Both the position numbers and the translations under genes were made by a program. This document shows positions 11,787 to 24,748 of a stretch of 64,000 nucleotides of DNA, piece by piece (within the stretch, counting starts at the first letter, position 1; each line of letters starts with the position of its first letter). Origin of the DNA: Siphonodentalium dalli (taxonomy: Eukaryota; Mollusca; Scaphopoda; Gadilida; Siphonodentaliidae); assembly GCA_032622095.1 (NCBI GenBank), contig CP136063.1, positions 117,262,723-117,326,722 of the forward strand, given 5' to 3'. Under the pieces are notes generated by a model that did not search any database, was not told the DNA's origin, and saw only the letters and a program-made list of their open reading frames with translations.

Positions 11787-13100
11787 ACGTACATACATGC
11801 ATGTGTGTTTATTGCTTCGCGAATCGCCATTGTATAGTTCATGTGCGTTGTTTGTTCAATATACTATTAGCCCACGTGAACGCCCATGCGCCTGGATATA
11901 TAGTATGTCACTAAATGGACGTGTTCCGTTGCTTCTGTCTAAATTTCTTTCGTCAATGCCAGTTCACGGTATTTGGTCTACTACCAAATTATTGCGATAG
12001 TATGGTATTAAAACGACAGCGCCCAATGTTTTTGTTTTTGAAATTTCCTATAACTCTTTTCTTGTTGAAACTTCAAAAGTTTCTTGTTGATTTTGTCCAT
12101 AAAAGTAACTAGTTGACCGGTATTTCGTTACAGTATCATTCCAGTGTGGTTCCAATGTTACTGGGCAAGTGTTTACTGAGTGAAATAAAATGATAAAGTG
12201 TAGTTTTAACGAAATAACGGGCAACCAGCAAACACACCATATTCCACACGACTATGCAAAACGCCAAACTCAGGGTGGGTGCATGGCACTGTAAACCAAA
12301 GTCAGTCCAACACATCACCTGTCGTATTTAATCTCATATATTGCCGTCAATTTGGCCATTGTGAGGACGAAATGCAATCGGCAACCACCATAAACAATTT
12401 TCTAAATCTGAGAATGTTCATGTTGTGTGATTGTATATGGGATTAAACCCTTATAGGGTCCCATGTGTGGCGTGACTTTAGGTGGAATTTGGTCCTATAT
12501 ATACTCCCATGTGGCGTAACTACAGATGGGGTTTAGGTCCCTGTATAGGCGCCCATGTGGCGTTACTGTAGATATGGTCTGGCCCCTATATATATGATAT
12601 TATGTGGTGTGACTGTAGATAAGTAGTTGGCCTTATATAGGTTCCTAGGTGGTGTGACTGTAGATAAGGATTTGGCACTTATACAGACACCACATGTAGC
12701 CAGCAGTTGTCGAGCATCCGGGCAGTGTAAATATGTGAATGTTGTATTATATGTCTTAATGGGCGCAACTATTCGTATGCGCATTTTTTAAACGGGCACA
12801 TACAATCAATTATTGTTCACTTCCTTTAGTATTATTGCTATTGTAATTCGTTTGTTTTTCTCACACCGATAAAGATTCCACAGATAAGACGCATATCACC
12901 CGTACCGTACCAAAGTGAGCCTGATAATACGCATTGCACGTTTCATGTACTATATTAATTTTGCTCACACTTCACTGTTGTATTTATATCTACATGTATG
13001 TGTATACTTGTACAAATATCTCTCCTTCAAAGATTCTCTCTCATTTGTAGCTTGTGAGGTAAATGGAAGCATATTTACAACTATGGAATATCTGATTATC
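11787..13100. other. Intron 1, first part, with a 46-bp minisatellite
   Basis: Between about 12445 and 12690, five degenerate units of about 46 bp repeat the pattern CCATGTGGCGT.ACTGTAGAT...GG...CCTATATA. The rest has no recognised gene. Confidence 0.5.
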
Positions 13101-13103
13101 ACA

Positions 13104-13700
13104 GCGATTTCGAGCAACCATTTGTCAGTATAATACTGAGTGTGGTTGCAGAAGGGACGACGATGCATAATATAGTAAAACTTTAAAGAACATGTATGCT
13201 ATAAATAAAGTTTAGTTACGCTTGTCTCCATTTTGGTCAACCTTTATCTAAACTATTGGGTCAAAACTCCTCCGACTAAACAATTGGTAACCAAATCTTG
13301 ACTACCTAATTTTTAGTCAATTCTTAACTAAACTATTTGGTCAAACTTGTGTGACTAAACATTGTTAACTAAATGTATGCTAACTAAATGTCCTCCCACA
13401 CAATTTTATTTAATCTTAACCCAATCAATTGGGTCAAAATTAATCAGTTAACTCTTAGGCCAATATTTGGTCAGATGTTAACCCAATTTGTCTAGCATCC
13501 CATCCCATCCCGCAGTTGGTCATGTCCCAAAATGGAAGAATATCACAATGGAAATAAAGAAGAGAGAACACATACATGTATGCAATTGGGGAACATCTCA
13601 TTATACAGCGATTCCGAGCAACCATTTGTCAGTATAATACTGAGTGTGGTTGCAGAAGAGACGACTATGCATAATATAGTTGAACTTTAACGAGCAGGTA
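13104..13700 (+). repeat. Direct repeats flanking a (GGTCAA/TTAACTAAA)-rich block
   Basis: About 90 bp containing GAGCAACCATTTGTCAGTAT occurs at 13104-13195 and again at 13602-13695 with few changes. Between them (13215-13500) lie many dispersed copies of GGTCAA and AACTAAA, spaced like transposase-binding subterminal repeats of a non-autonomous element. The direct repeats are far too long for a normal target duplication, so a duplication event or LTR-like origin is possible. Confidence 0.45.
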
Positions 13701-13825
13701 TGTGGCAATCAGTTGAGTTATAAGAGTAGTAATAACTTCGAAGGGTCAACCATCATAATCGACCATATCATAACGAACTTTATCCCCTCTGTATAATTGT
13801 AAGCCTTCTTAGGCACCATTGTTCT

Positions 13826-14300
13826 ACTGCCCCTTGTAAAACTGATATCACCCCGCAAAAATTGTCGTCGCTATATAGAGAAGACAGATTTTACAAGGGT
13901 CATAACAACCTCGTATCCCCCTTGTAAAACTGATATTACCCGGCAAAAATTGTCGTCGCTATATAGAGAAAACAGACTTTACAAGGGTCATAACAATCTC
14001 GTATGCCCCTTGTATAACTGATATTACCCCGCAAACATTGTCCTCGCTATATAGAGAAGACATATTTGACAAGGGTCATAACAATCCCGTATGGCCCTTG
14101 TAAAACTGATATTACCCGGCAAAAATTGTCGTCGCTATATAGAGAAGACATATTTTACAAGGGTCATAACAATCTCGTATGCCCCTTATAAAACTGATAT
14201 TACCCGGCAAAAATTGTCGCCGCTATATAGAGAGGACAGATTTTACAAGGGTCATAACAATCTCGTATGCCCCTAGTAGAACTGATATTACCCGGCAAAA
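13826..14300 (+). repeat. 88-bp tandem satellite of hairpin-forming units
   Basis: About five and a half units start with CCCTTGTAAAACTGATATTA at about 13829, 13918, 14007, 14094, 14182 and 14271, so the period is 87-89 bp. Within each unit CCCTTGTAAAA pairs with TTTTACAAGGG about 60 bp later around an AT-rich TATATAGAGA centre, so each unit can fold as a separate hairpin. Units differ by scattered substitutions. Confidence 0.75.
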
Positions 14301-15129
14301 GTTTGAAAGTCGAATGTACATCTTTCAAAGCCACGTTTATTCCTGGTGTACTAGTTATCGTGTTACTATTGCCTCATTTACTTAGGATGTCCGACTTATT
14401 TGTCATACTTTTGTGAAATATGTTGCTCCATTTTATATCCACTAACAGATAGTTTCTAAAATTAAAGGCACGTGAGGCCTTAGTTGTCGAAAATATTCAT
14501 ATTTGTTCTAATCACCGTAAACAGAAAAACAATAAAACGCATTCATTTTCGTTCATATATACCATGACCATCACGTAAACAGCATGTTATCATAAAGACC
14601 TACTATATTTTACCTAAGCAAGAGCCTGATTGTGTTACAGAAGACAGCACAATGCTACTGGCTAATCACACACAAATGGCATAAACGCTCTTTATTAGTT
14701 CCATATCAGGAATTCACCAACAAAGAACGCTCTTTATGTTTACCATCATAATATAAACAAACACCAGAAAAAAGTAACTTTTTTATGCTTTTGTTTACAT
14801 AACAATGGTCAAACATTTGATAATAACATACTGTTTATGCGATATTTCTTATTTGTATACGGACAAAGTCTGTCTACATTTTGATGATCTTTCTGTTTGT
14901 GGCGGTTTTTGACGGGTGGAAATATTTTCACAGGATACCCACCGCCAAGGCCAACCGTGCCTTTACGCGAGGCCAGCAAGTATTTATGGACAAATTGTGG
15001 GAATAGCTATGTAATCATATTCATTGTATAAGCAGTCTAACAAAATAGAGTTACTGTTCGTGGCTCGTTTCCGCGCTTTTTGTCGGTGGGAATATCTTGT
15101 TAGTAGAAACCAGGGATAAATACATTACA

Positions 15130-15215
15130 CGGTGTGGTATGCCCCGGTCGACTCTCGTATCCCCCTCGACTATCGCCTCGGGGAATACGAGCCTCTACCG
15201 GGGCATACCACACCG
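15130..15215. repeat. 86-bp GC-rich perfect-ended palindrome
   Basis: CGGTGTGGTATGCCCCGGT at the left pairs exactly with the right end. Inner blocks CTCGTATCCCC and GGGGAATACGAG also pair. The stem is GC-rich in an AT-rich intron. It could be a small palindromic element or a structure in the intron RNA. Confidence 0.65.
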
Positions 15216-15461
15216 TATCCCCATCAAGAAGCCGCGTAACTTATAATATCCCAATCACAATGAAATATTATATGATTGAACACCTTCCGAAAATGACCTC
15301 TAATAATCACACTGCACTCGAGCTTCGGCTTTATACGTTGCGAAACATCACTATGCTACAATCTTGCAACTCTTTTTGGTGAAATTTTATCGATTAAGAT
15401 GCGTGTTGCGTTCTGTCAATTTATATGTCAGTGTGTTTTATCATATGCATGTAAATTACAG

Positions 15462-15791
15462 GAGTGAGTGCAGCTTCGGTGGTGTGCCGCCAATCAGGTC
15501 AGACAGCACCCATAGATTTGAGCACGATCGCACAAGAAGAGGCTAACTTGTTAAGGATTAAGAACAGGAACCGCGCGCTCATTACTATCCTGGTTAATGG
15601 GACTGGCCCGGACGGCGTAATGTATATCAACGACAGTTTATATAATGGTCGACTTAGCTACACCGGTTCTGCTAAGAAAGGAAACGTATCTTTCGTACTT
15701 TCTGGAGTTACAGTCGACGATGCTGGTGTCTACACTCTAGAACAGGTATCTGACAGCAGCTCACACACATCAGTGACACTCGTAATACTCG
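15462..15791 (+). CDS. Ig V-like domain exon of the IgSF gene
   Basis: The exon lies between a strong acceptor (AAATTACAG) and a strong donor (GTAAGTTT), is 330 bp (110 codons), and has phase 1 at both ends, as is usual for Ig-domain exons. The encoded domain has an early cysteine (VVCRQSG), a strand with VMYINDSLYNGRLSY, and the hallmark DDAGVYTL (Asp-x-Gly-x-Tyr) before the last strand. The second canonical cysteine at YxC is replaced (YTL), so the usual disulphide seems absent. It is fused by splicing to the signal peptide at 11730. The later Ig exons at 37.3 and 38.3 kb share its phase and strand. Confidence 0.75.
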
Positions 15792-16192
15792 GTAAGTTTG
15801 ATCACGTTAACATTTTTCGTTTGTTCTCTCAGAATTTCAGAAAAAAGATCGCGCCGACTAGTACGGCCTCAATAGTCACTAAAACGAAGAATACTTTCAC
15901 AACATACTCCAAACTTCTTGCTGCACGCTATTGCACGGTGTGTTGCCAGCTGGCTTCGCCAGAACAATTTCGCAATAACTATAGTAGTGTTGAAACAAAA
16001 CTATATATAGGCTCAACATGAGTATTGCCTCACTGCCGATAGTAATTAGTAATTGATAGTAAGCTGCAAAATGGAAATTAATTATCGGAACTGTGGGTAT
16101 TGTCTCACTGCCGATAACAAACTACATAACATAACCACTAACATACATTCGATGGGGTAACCAAACACCCACGGGAATCAGAACTTTGAGTA

Positions 16193-19100
16193 TTGTCTCA
16201 CTGCCGAAAAATGGCGGCTGCACCAACAAAAACTGGAAGGAAACATAGCCAGAGAAAAAATAAAGAGACATGGGAATGCTTATACTGCGAACAGATATTT
16301 TCAGAAGAACGCAAAGGAATGCAACGCGAGACCTGCAAAGGCTGGGTATGCCTACCCAAGATTCCAGAAGAGATTTACGATGATTGTGCTCAATAAACAC
16401 TCAGCCGGGAAACAGACCCTACACCAGGAATAAAATGGATCTGCAATCTAGACGTGAATGATCAACCAATACTGAAACAGATAAGTGTAACACTAACCAC
16501 CATGACTAACAACAATAATGAAAGATTCGAAAAGCTGGAGGAACAAGTGAAACAAGTGGAGAATAGCATTGGAGAAAAGTGGAGGCAGCTACAGATGCCA
16601 TCAAAGCAGAAATGAAAAATAGATATTCTTGAAGAGATCGAACGAAGGGAAACAGAAAAAGAGGAGCGAGAGCACAACTTATGCATGTTTAACGTGCCAT
16701 AAAGTGACAATAAAGATCCAAAGTTGAGAAAACAGCATGATTACACCGAATTAGAGCATATCTACGAGAATATAGTACTAGCGGAAGAAAGGGGTGGACA
16801 TCTGATAATCAAGAATGTGCACAGACAAGGCCGAGAACAAAGAGGACAATACGACAGTAAGGCATATAAAAGTAACCATGGACAGGAGTTCAAACAACCC
16901 CTGGCAAACGCGCACAAAATCCCATCGCTAAGAGGCAGTGACCTTGAAAGACTAATAAAAGCAAGAGATCTAACACCAGAACAGAGAGAACAAAGGAAGG
17001 TCGTGCAGACAGAGTTGAAAGAAAAATAAAACAATGATGGGATGGAATACCATATTAGAGGAGGTAAGATGTTAAAAATAAATAATACACCCTCAAAGAA
17101 GATATTTGACCGCTATCACTGATAAGCAAACTGTACAAAGCAAATCTTTTAAAATGGACAAAGACAGATAAATCAAAATGGCTTATTCAAATGTGGAATT
17201 AGCTGCGGTTATAACCAAAGAATCACCGTAGTGCTCCTTATGACAGAGATCCTACAAACAAACTGTAAAAACTTACAAGCAGAAGAATTTCACATACAAA
17301 GATGAGATGTTTACCAGGAAACTTGGAAAAGGGCGAGGAGTCGAAATATATGTTGCCAGTAAACTAAAAGGCCAACATCATCGATGATCTCACACACAGC
17401 GACGATGTCGAATCAGTTTGTTGCAGCAAAAAACTAAAAGCAAAGATAACATATTGATTGGATGTGTATATAGAAACCCGACAAACATCTGAAAACAACA
17501 AGAAATTAAACAGGATAATAAACACCGCATCACTAAGGAACGACTCTCACATGCTTGTCTGGAGACATCAATTACAAAGAGATCAACTGGGAGACTAACA
17601 ACTGTACTACGTCAGAAGAAAGTGCTGGATTTGATTTCTTAGAAAAAGTTCACAAACACGTAGACCAACCGACCATACAGAGAGAAGGGCAGCAGGATTC
17701 TCTGTTAGACCTAATCTTTACCAATGTAGAACTGATAATATTTTATCTCAGGCACTTACCACCGCTAGGTCAAAACGACCACCAAATACTGGCTTTCAGC
17801 TTCATCTGAAGGAAGGAGAAGAGGAGAATAGTACCTGGCTACAATATCAAAAGGGAGATTACGATGCAATACGATAAAATATGAATGAAGATTGCGAAGA
17901 GGATGACTCACTAACAGTGGAAACACTATGGCAGCATTTCAAAAGAAGAATTGTGGAAGCATCCAATAGGCACATACCTTCTGCTATAATGAAATCAAAT
18001 ACTAAAAAAACATGGATGATAGTAAAAGCACTAAACGCAGTGAAAGAAAAACATAAAAAATGGAAAAAGTACATCTACGATAAGGAAGACTGCAGCTACA
18101 AAGAATACCTCAAAGCTAGAAATCCAGCCACGCATGATTGTCGTTCAGCGCATATAAACTACGAGAAGAAACTAGCTGATAGTATGAAGAAGGACCCTAA
18201 ATCATTCTGGAGTTATATCAAAAGCAAGATAAATGTTAAATATGGAATACGCGACTTAGACAGAGATGACGGTTAGATCAGCAGTGACAGCACAGAACAT
18301 ACCGAACTCCTAAATAGATACTTCAGCAGTGTCTACACAATAGAGGATGAAGCAGAGGTACCGAGGATAGGATAAATCGATTTATATGACAGTGTCGAAT
18401 TAACACGTATAGTTGTGACCACAGATATAGCGACACCTGCTCGAACTGGACACATCGAAATATACATGAGAGGACCGGCTACATCCAAGAGTCTTAAACG
18501 AAGCGGCAAATAGTATATGTCCTGCCCTGACATATCGATTCAAAATATCTCTGGCCACGGGGGAAGTCCAAGCAGACTGGAGAGTAGCAACAGTATGTCC
18601 AATATTCAAGAAGGGAATAAGAAGAAAGTTGAAAATTACAGACCCGTCAGCCTCACAAGCATATTCAGCAAATTAATGGAAAAATATCACCATGGATAAA
18701 CGCATGGAACACATCGAGACTAACAATATACTGTCAGAACACCAACGTGGATTCCGGGCAAAACGATCATTCGTCACACATCTGTTGGAGGTAAAGAATC
18801 ACTTCACCAGATCCACAACTCAAGAGCATAACATCGATGTAATATACCTCGACTTTAGAAAATCCTTTGACAGGGGCAACATCGGTCAATGGGTACATAC
18901 TTTTCTGACAAACCGGTGGCAGTCAGTCAGAGTCAACGGAGCTATATCATCAGTGGCAGACGCCACCAGTGGGATTCCCCAGGACTCAGTGTTGAAACCA
19001 GCACTCCTGCCCGTATACATAAACGATATCACAACTGAAAAACCCTCTCGATGCTAAATGTTCGCAGACGATACAAAAAGATATAGACATAAAGGACGAG

Positions 19101-19970
19101 CAAGACCATTTGCAACTCCAGCAATATCTAAACAAACTATCCGACTGGTCAGAAAGGTGGCTACTGAAATTCAACGCAGATAAATGCAAGGTTTTACATT
19201 TCAGCAAATACAACCCAAAGTTTGCATACTCAATTAGTGACTCCAACAACAATATAGATATCAAATCCACAGATACTGAGAAAATCATTGATATTTTCCT
19301 TGACATAGCGCCAACTTATGAACAAAATACCTCATCTTCAGTCAACAAAGCAAACCAGAGAATTGGAATGATTCTGAGAAACACATTGACGAGGAAATGC
19401 TGAAAATCCTGTACACATAAATTATCTCATCAGACCAATGGTGGAATACGCGTCTTCCGTTTGGATCCCACAACTCAGAAAACATCAGATTGCCATGGAA
19501 AATGTCCAAAAAGATCACCTAAATTATCAACAACGAACAAACTAAATAAACTGGACAACGAAGACAGTATAAAATGAATGCTCGGATTTCCAACACTGTA
19601 CTACCGACGAGAGAGGTGTGATATGATCCAAATGTACAAGATCATCAACCAGAAGGACAAAGCAGTTCTCCCACCATTGAAGAAACCACTCTGAAATAGA
19701 ACAAGAGGTCATAAAGAAAATTACAAAAAGAAATTCGTGAAAATAATAGCACAGAAATAGCTTCATACCACGCAGTACAAACAACTGGAACAACCTGCCA
19801 CACAACACAATTATGCATCGGAGCAGAAGATGTGAATGCTTTTAAATCCATAATGAACGATACCTGGAGAGGTAGACCCAACAAATTTTATTTCAAGTTT
19901 AATAACGAGAAACAAAAAAATAATGTTCTTAATATGCACTGTACATATAACCAAGTCGTCATACACCACA
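16193..19970 (+). pseudogene. CR1/L2-like LINE, full-span but broken
   Basis: Fragments in order match one non-LTR retrotransposon: a cysteine-rich finger (16193-16396, CLYC...), coiled coil (about 16500-16700), ORF1 C-terminal domain (16724-17029), endonuclease end (17555-17809, with GDINYKEINW, SLLDLIFTN and NDHQI), linker (17881-18276), and reverse transcriptase (about 18590-19400). The RT shows NYRPVSLTS, GFRAKRSFVTHLLEV, VIYLDFRKSFD, ATSGIPQDSVL and an FADD box near 19063, then a C-terminal region (SDWSERWLLKFNADKCKVLHF; VEYASSVW). Many stops and frameshifts and a deletion just after SFD show it is inactive. The block pattern fits CR1/L2. It lies in the intron after the V-like exon, in the same orientation as the gene. 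Confidence 0.8.
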
Positions 19971-20335
19971 GATAGTTAAAATTGCGTAAGGTGAGAACTA
20001 AAGAAGAGATCACTACAAGATGGTAGGCTTTCTTCGACCGAAGACCGCAGGTAAATCACAAAAAACATCCAGTCTTGGGGCACTATTAATGCTTCACGTC
20101 GATGACAATAGAGTACATCTACCAATATGAGTCAATGAGTGGGCATTTGTTGGTATTGGAAATAGTTGTCCCTCCATCGACAAGACACCACATGGTACGG
20201 CAATTTCGCACTAACTGTCGGTGGAGGCATAGCATATAACGCATATAATAAAGCCCAACAACAGCTTACAATTGGGCTGGTTTGACGAGATTTTGCAGGC
20301 AAAAAGACTTAGTACTCAAGAATTTAATTTGAGGC
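19971..20335. other. Short intronic stretch, no gene recognised
   Basis: Between the LINE 3' end and the next repeat; no ORF or repeat was assigned. Confidence 0.3.
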
Positions 20336-20339
20336 AATT

Positions 20340-22812
20340 TTAGCATTTAAGGTACACGGCCAATATACTATATATTTTCGAAATATTTTTATCATTTGTG
20401 TGTACAATCAGGGCAGAATTTGTTTTTACATTCAATTGTATTGGAATACTGGTTGATCAATTCTAAACTCATAAGTTATTTTTTATAGTTTTCTCGACTC
20501 CTAATGTTTTTTTGTTTTTATTAAGTGAGTTCCAAATATTCGAAAAAGAATGTTCTGGGAGATTTTCTGAAAATTGTGTTCGTGTTGCTGCTTTTGGTCT
20601 AGTGTTTCCTGCGGCTGCCTGTCTGTTGTTGGTTCCTAGTTTAATACCGAATCAGTCTATTATAAGCCCAGTCATGCATGAATACTGATGTTAGGTATTT
20701 ATAAATGCCACTGAATTTTAGAATGTTCATTTTGTTGAAAATGGGTTCTGTATGACTATTGTATCTAGCATTGGTTATTGTTCTAATCGCCCTTCTTTGC
20801 AATACAAATATCCTTGAGGGACACCACATGAAACCTTGGATAGACTGGAAATGTTCCACTATAATCTGTATATTGTCGCATCTCTGATAGGTAGTCTCTA
20901 AACCAATTATTAGCAGTCCCTCCAATACAATAATGTATCATCTTATTCAGTAGGATTTCATGACTTATTGTGTCGAATGCTTTTGAAAGGTCAATGAGTA
21001 TCGCCAATGTTGAGTCATTGGTTTTGTATCATTCTGTTGAATAACATGATTTAAAAGGTGCATTACTGGATGGATGGTGGGGTGCCTCTTCCTAAATCCA
21101 TATTGATGTTTATAGAAACGGGCATGTTCATTAAAGAAATCTATTATTCGCTTTTGCATAATTATTTCGAGTATTTTTGAAAAACATGTTAAACTGCTGA
21201 TGGGTCGATAGTTCGAAAAGTTTTCTTTTTGTCCACCCTTGAAATCGGTGTTGCTCTCGATATTTTCATTTTCTTCAAAAAAACTCCTTCTTTGAATGAT
21301 TGATTAAATATGAGCTTAAGAGTTGTGGCTGTTTCAAAGATAGATGATTTCATCAATCAATTTGATAGACCATGTACATCTTTACATGCAATGCCTCCAT
21401 TTGATGGAGAATATGGCTGCAACCAACCGTTATTGCGAAATTTCCGATCAATGCAGTATCTTTTGTGTCCTCATAGAAACACACAGCTGTACTTTTTACA
21501 TTTATCTTAAATGTTCATTGATAAGATGTATTAATGGTGCCGCAAATATTTGAAGTTGAGGCTAAGTATATATTTTATTCTTCGCTACTATATAATTATT
21601 CTAAAATTAATCTGGCTACGCATCATTCAACTGCATGCATCAAGAAGTAGTGCATGTATGTTGTAAGCAATAATAGCCCCTGCTCTCCCGCGGCTGCGAA
21701 GCGACCTAGGGTATACGTATGCGAATATGAAATATGCCAATCGACCTTTTCAGCCCAATCTAAAAATATATTGAACTTACCTGAAATAGAATAAATTTAT
21801 TCATAACTCAAGAGTCAGCGGAGTCCAAAATTGTATTTTTGGCAACGGCCGCCTTTTTGTATTGATTAATTCCACCTCGATCGGACGCGAAGTTAGTGTA
21901 ATTTATCATAATGGCCAAGACCAAAAACTTTGATTAATAACTCTTTTCGGCACATGTTAGTTATACATGTACTTCATTATATATAGGCAAATTATGTCAC
22001 ACAAGCTAAAGATATTAAAAATTGCGAATCGGAGCACTGAAGTTTAACAAAAAGTGAAATTGCATGACAAAATTTTGTTTACATATTTTATAAAATATTA
22101 AAAATATTTGGCCCGAAAGAGAATTCTAGAGGCCTACATGGTCGCTTAGATATTTTCTTAAATTTTCTATCGGTGTTTCCGCCTAAAATAGCTTGTAATT
22201 CATATATTTATATTCACAACGAGCGAAAGAAATATGAGTTTGTTGCTTGATAAGTTTGTGTCAGTACGCACACATAAAATAAAAATAAATGTTCACGTGT
22301 AGAAATCAGTTTCGACACATACGACTATGAACATAACATGCAACTGAGGTAAGCAATATGTACAGATTACGAACCCCATTCTAAGCATATATTTGTTAAA
22401 GACAAGGTCCACACTGACTTGGCGAAATATTTCAGACGAAAACCAAATCAAAAACAAAACAAAACACACACAGTGAAACAATCTTCGAGCTCGAATCGAA
22501 ATAAAAAATGTATTTACCACATTTTGTGGCCGTGGGTATTCCACAAATGACCGCAACAAATTGCTAATTAAATTTTAACATGTCTACATGACAGATGTAC
22601 AAATGAAGTATGATTTAGAAACATACAAAATAAATAGAATGACGATTTTAACAGAATGAGAATGAGAGCACTGAAAGCACCCTGAATCCGAAGCCGGTCA
22701 CCTATTCAAGGACTAATCGAGCTTGACGTTACTTAACTTCGGTGATCATACAAAGCGTCTAATGGCTGAGACCAAGAGGTATAGACCTCTCTAGCAAAGA
22801 AGTCTTCGGCCT
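20340..22812 (-). mobile_element. 5S-headed LINE remnant, minus-strand arm
   Basis: Read on the minus strand, the element starts with a 5S-rRNA-like head (22812-22681), passes through about 1.4 kb of AT-rich sequence, then has reverse-transcriptase fragments (about 21240-20641) with [39 protein letters not shown] and NWFRDYLSE, and a C-terminal piece ([20 protein letters not shown]). These are typical of CR1-group LINE RTs. Frames are broken by indels. The copy at 33.6-36.3 kb is collinear with it, including the 5S head, in opposite orientation. Confidence 0.7.
22681..22812 (-). pseudogene. 5S rRNA-like sequence (5S-derived promoter head)
   Basis: The minus strand contains the internal control region of 5S rRNA genes: GATCACCGAAGTTAAGTAACGTC (box A region) and, slightly diverged, CCTTGAATAGGTGACCGGCTT (box C), followed by a degraded GGGTGCT. 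The 5' half is not 5S-like. It is therefore a 5S-derived Pol III promoter module and not a functional rRNA gene. Confidence 0.7.
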
Positions 22813-22965
22813 TATATTTTAACACTGTCTGCGACGTTACACTACTCGCACGTTCTTTTTGAGATTTACCGAATATCACCCGTGTCCTCCCATATAATGG
22901 ACATGGCAACATTAAGGATACTGCAAATACTGGCTTCACTTAATACGCCATGATGAAGACACTGA

Positions 22966-24345
22966 ATAGCATTTATTAGCACTGCTCGCCTGGGGGCATT
23001 GAGTAGCCCGTGTGGGGGGGGGGGGGGGGGGCGTTTCATTGAATGGCACTGCTTACCGGGGACTTTTTTGCTCAACTTGACAAAGTTAAATTTGAAGCTT
23101 TGAGCTATTACTGTGGGTTGGCGCCCGTTTGAACTCATATTGATCTTTTGGATGACCACTAAATGAGAGCCATCTGAATTTTCTGAACTTCTTTGAAAGA
23201 CATGGTCGCCAGCAGTCATATTGAATTTTACTCTTTGTATGACTAAATCCTTTGGCACACACTACAGTTTTCACATCTCTCATCCAATCATCACCAAACT
23301 TCAAATTGGTCTTCCCTCTAGATGGGAGCGATCAATTGTTTTCTGAAATTTATTAAAAAACATGGCCACCAGCAGCTATCTTGGATTTCAATTTGAATCC
23401 ATCGCACTAGTCCATGGGCTGGTGTGATCCCTCGTGCACCCACCACAGAACTTTACTTCTTTGGTAATTTCATGTACCCCTAACGTGTATTGTTCAGGAA
23501 AAATGATAGCAGCAAATATTTTGGGTCCTAGTGCACCTACTGGGTCAATGTTTAGGCTTATATTACTCATTTACCATATTTTAGCTCAACTTTACTTGTA
23601 AGTAAAGTTTGAGCTATTGCCATGGCTTGGCATCCAGTGTCCGTGTGTGTGCGCGTGAGGGTGAGTGTGTGTGCGTGAGGGTGTGTGTGTGTGTGGAGCC
23701 GTCCGTCAACAAGTTCCATTAGCATGGGCTACATGTCGTAACTTTGTTCGGATCATTATGAAATGTATCGTCGTGGCTGTTGACATTGACATGTAGATGG
23801 GAACCAGATTTGTTCGCGTCATTCGGCCAAAAAATATGGCCGCGCCGGCCATTTTGGATTTCAAAATGCAATCCATTATCACGGGCTACAGGCCGTATTG
23901 TTTGTCTGATCATTATGAAATTTGTCGTTGATGTTAACATTGACATGTAGACGAGAATGAGTCATCTTGGGGGTCGTGCGGCCAAAAACATGGCCGCCGG
24001 CAGCCATCTTGGATTTTACTCTTTGCATGACTACATTCTTTGGCCGGGCTACAGGTCATACATTTGGTCGGATCATCGTGAATTGTGTACTGGATATTAA
24101 CATTGACATGTAAATGGGAACGAGTCATTTGCACGGGCTACAGGCCGGTGTGTTCGAGTCATTTTGAGGTAATTCGACCAACCCACAGTAATAGCTCAAA
24201 TCCTCAAACTTAACTTTGTCAAGTTGAGCTAATAAGTCCAGACTCAGAAAAAATATCCCCCGGTAAGCGGTGCCATTCAACAAAACGCCCCCCACACGTG
24301 CTATTCAATGCCCCCGGTTAGCAGTGCTATTAAATGCCCCACATG
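22966..24345. mobile_element. Long-TIR element with internal tandem repeats
   Basis: The left end (22966-23125) and right end (24180-24345) are inverted copies: both contain CATTGAATGGCAC.GCTTACCGGGG and AGCTCAACTTGACAAAGTTAA, ending in AGCTATTACTGTGGGTTGG on the inner side. The left arm has an 18-base G-tract (about 23014-23032). Inside are degenerate repeats with ATGGCCGCCGGCAGCCATCTTGG and GGGCTACAGG, a GT/GTGAGG microsatellite (about 23640-23697), and a smaller palindrome (AAACTTTACTTGTAAGTAAAGTTTGAGCT type, near 23583-23625). No transposase frame was recognised. Confidence 0.6.
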
Positions 24346-24748
24346 CCAGTCAAATGCGATGTACCGACAAAATACAAGCCGTTGTGGAATATTTTGTGTA
24401 AACGAAAGTCAGAAAATGGGATGTTGCTGAACTTAAAATTATCCATGCTGGCATGAAATTTCTTATTGCGAGTTACCGGTAGATGATGATTGCAATATAT
24501 ACAACTGAGTGGCGAAAGAATTGCAGTATAGGTATAGCATAAATATTCTTACAAAGGTGCTCATATTGTTTAGTTTCAAATCTTTTGGTATCGGTATGTT
24601 TTTTCTGCGATTATATTTTTTTGTCACCTATGGTAAAACACAATATAACATTAACAAAAACATAGTTTGTACCTTGAAATCTGCCGTTTTCAAACTGCTT
24701 GCCTGGGATCAAAATAGTAACTATAAATAATAAACGGCGTTGAAACTA

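Noticed and set aside
13829-14300. Possible CRISPR array at the 88-bp tandem repeats
   Set aside because: Units are contiguous with no unique spacers, in an animal genome; it is a satellite.
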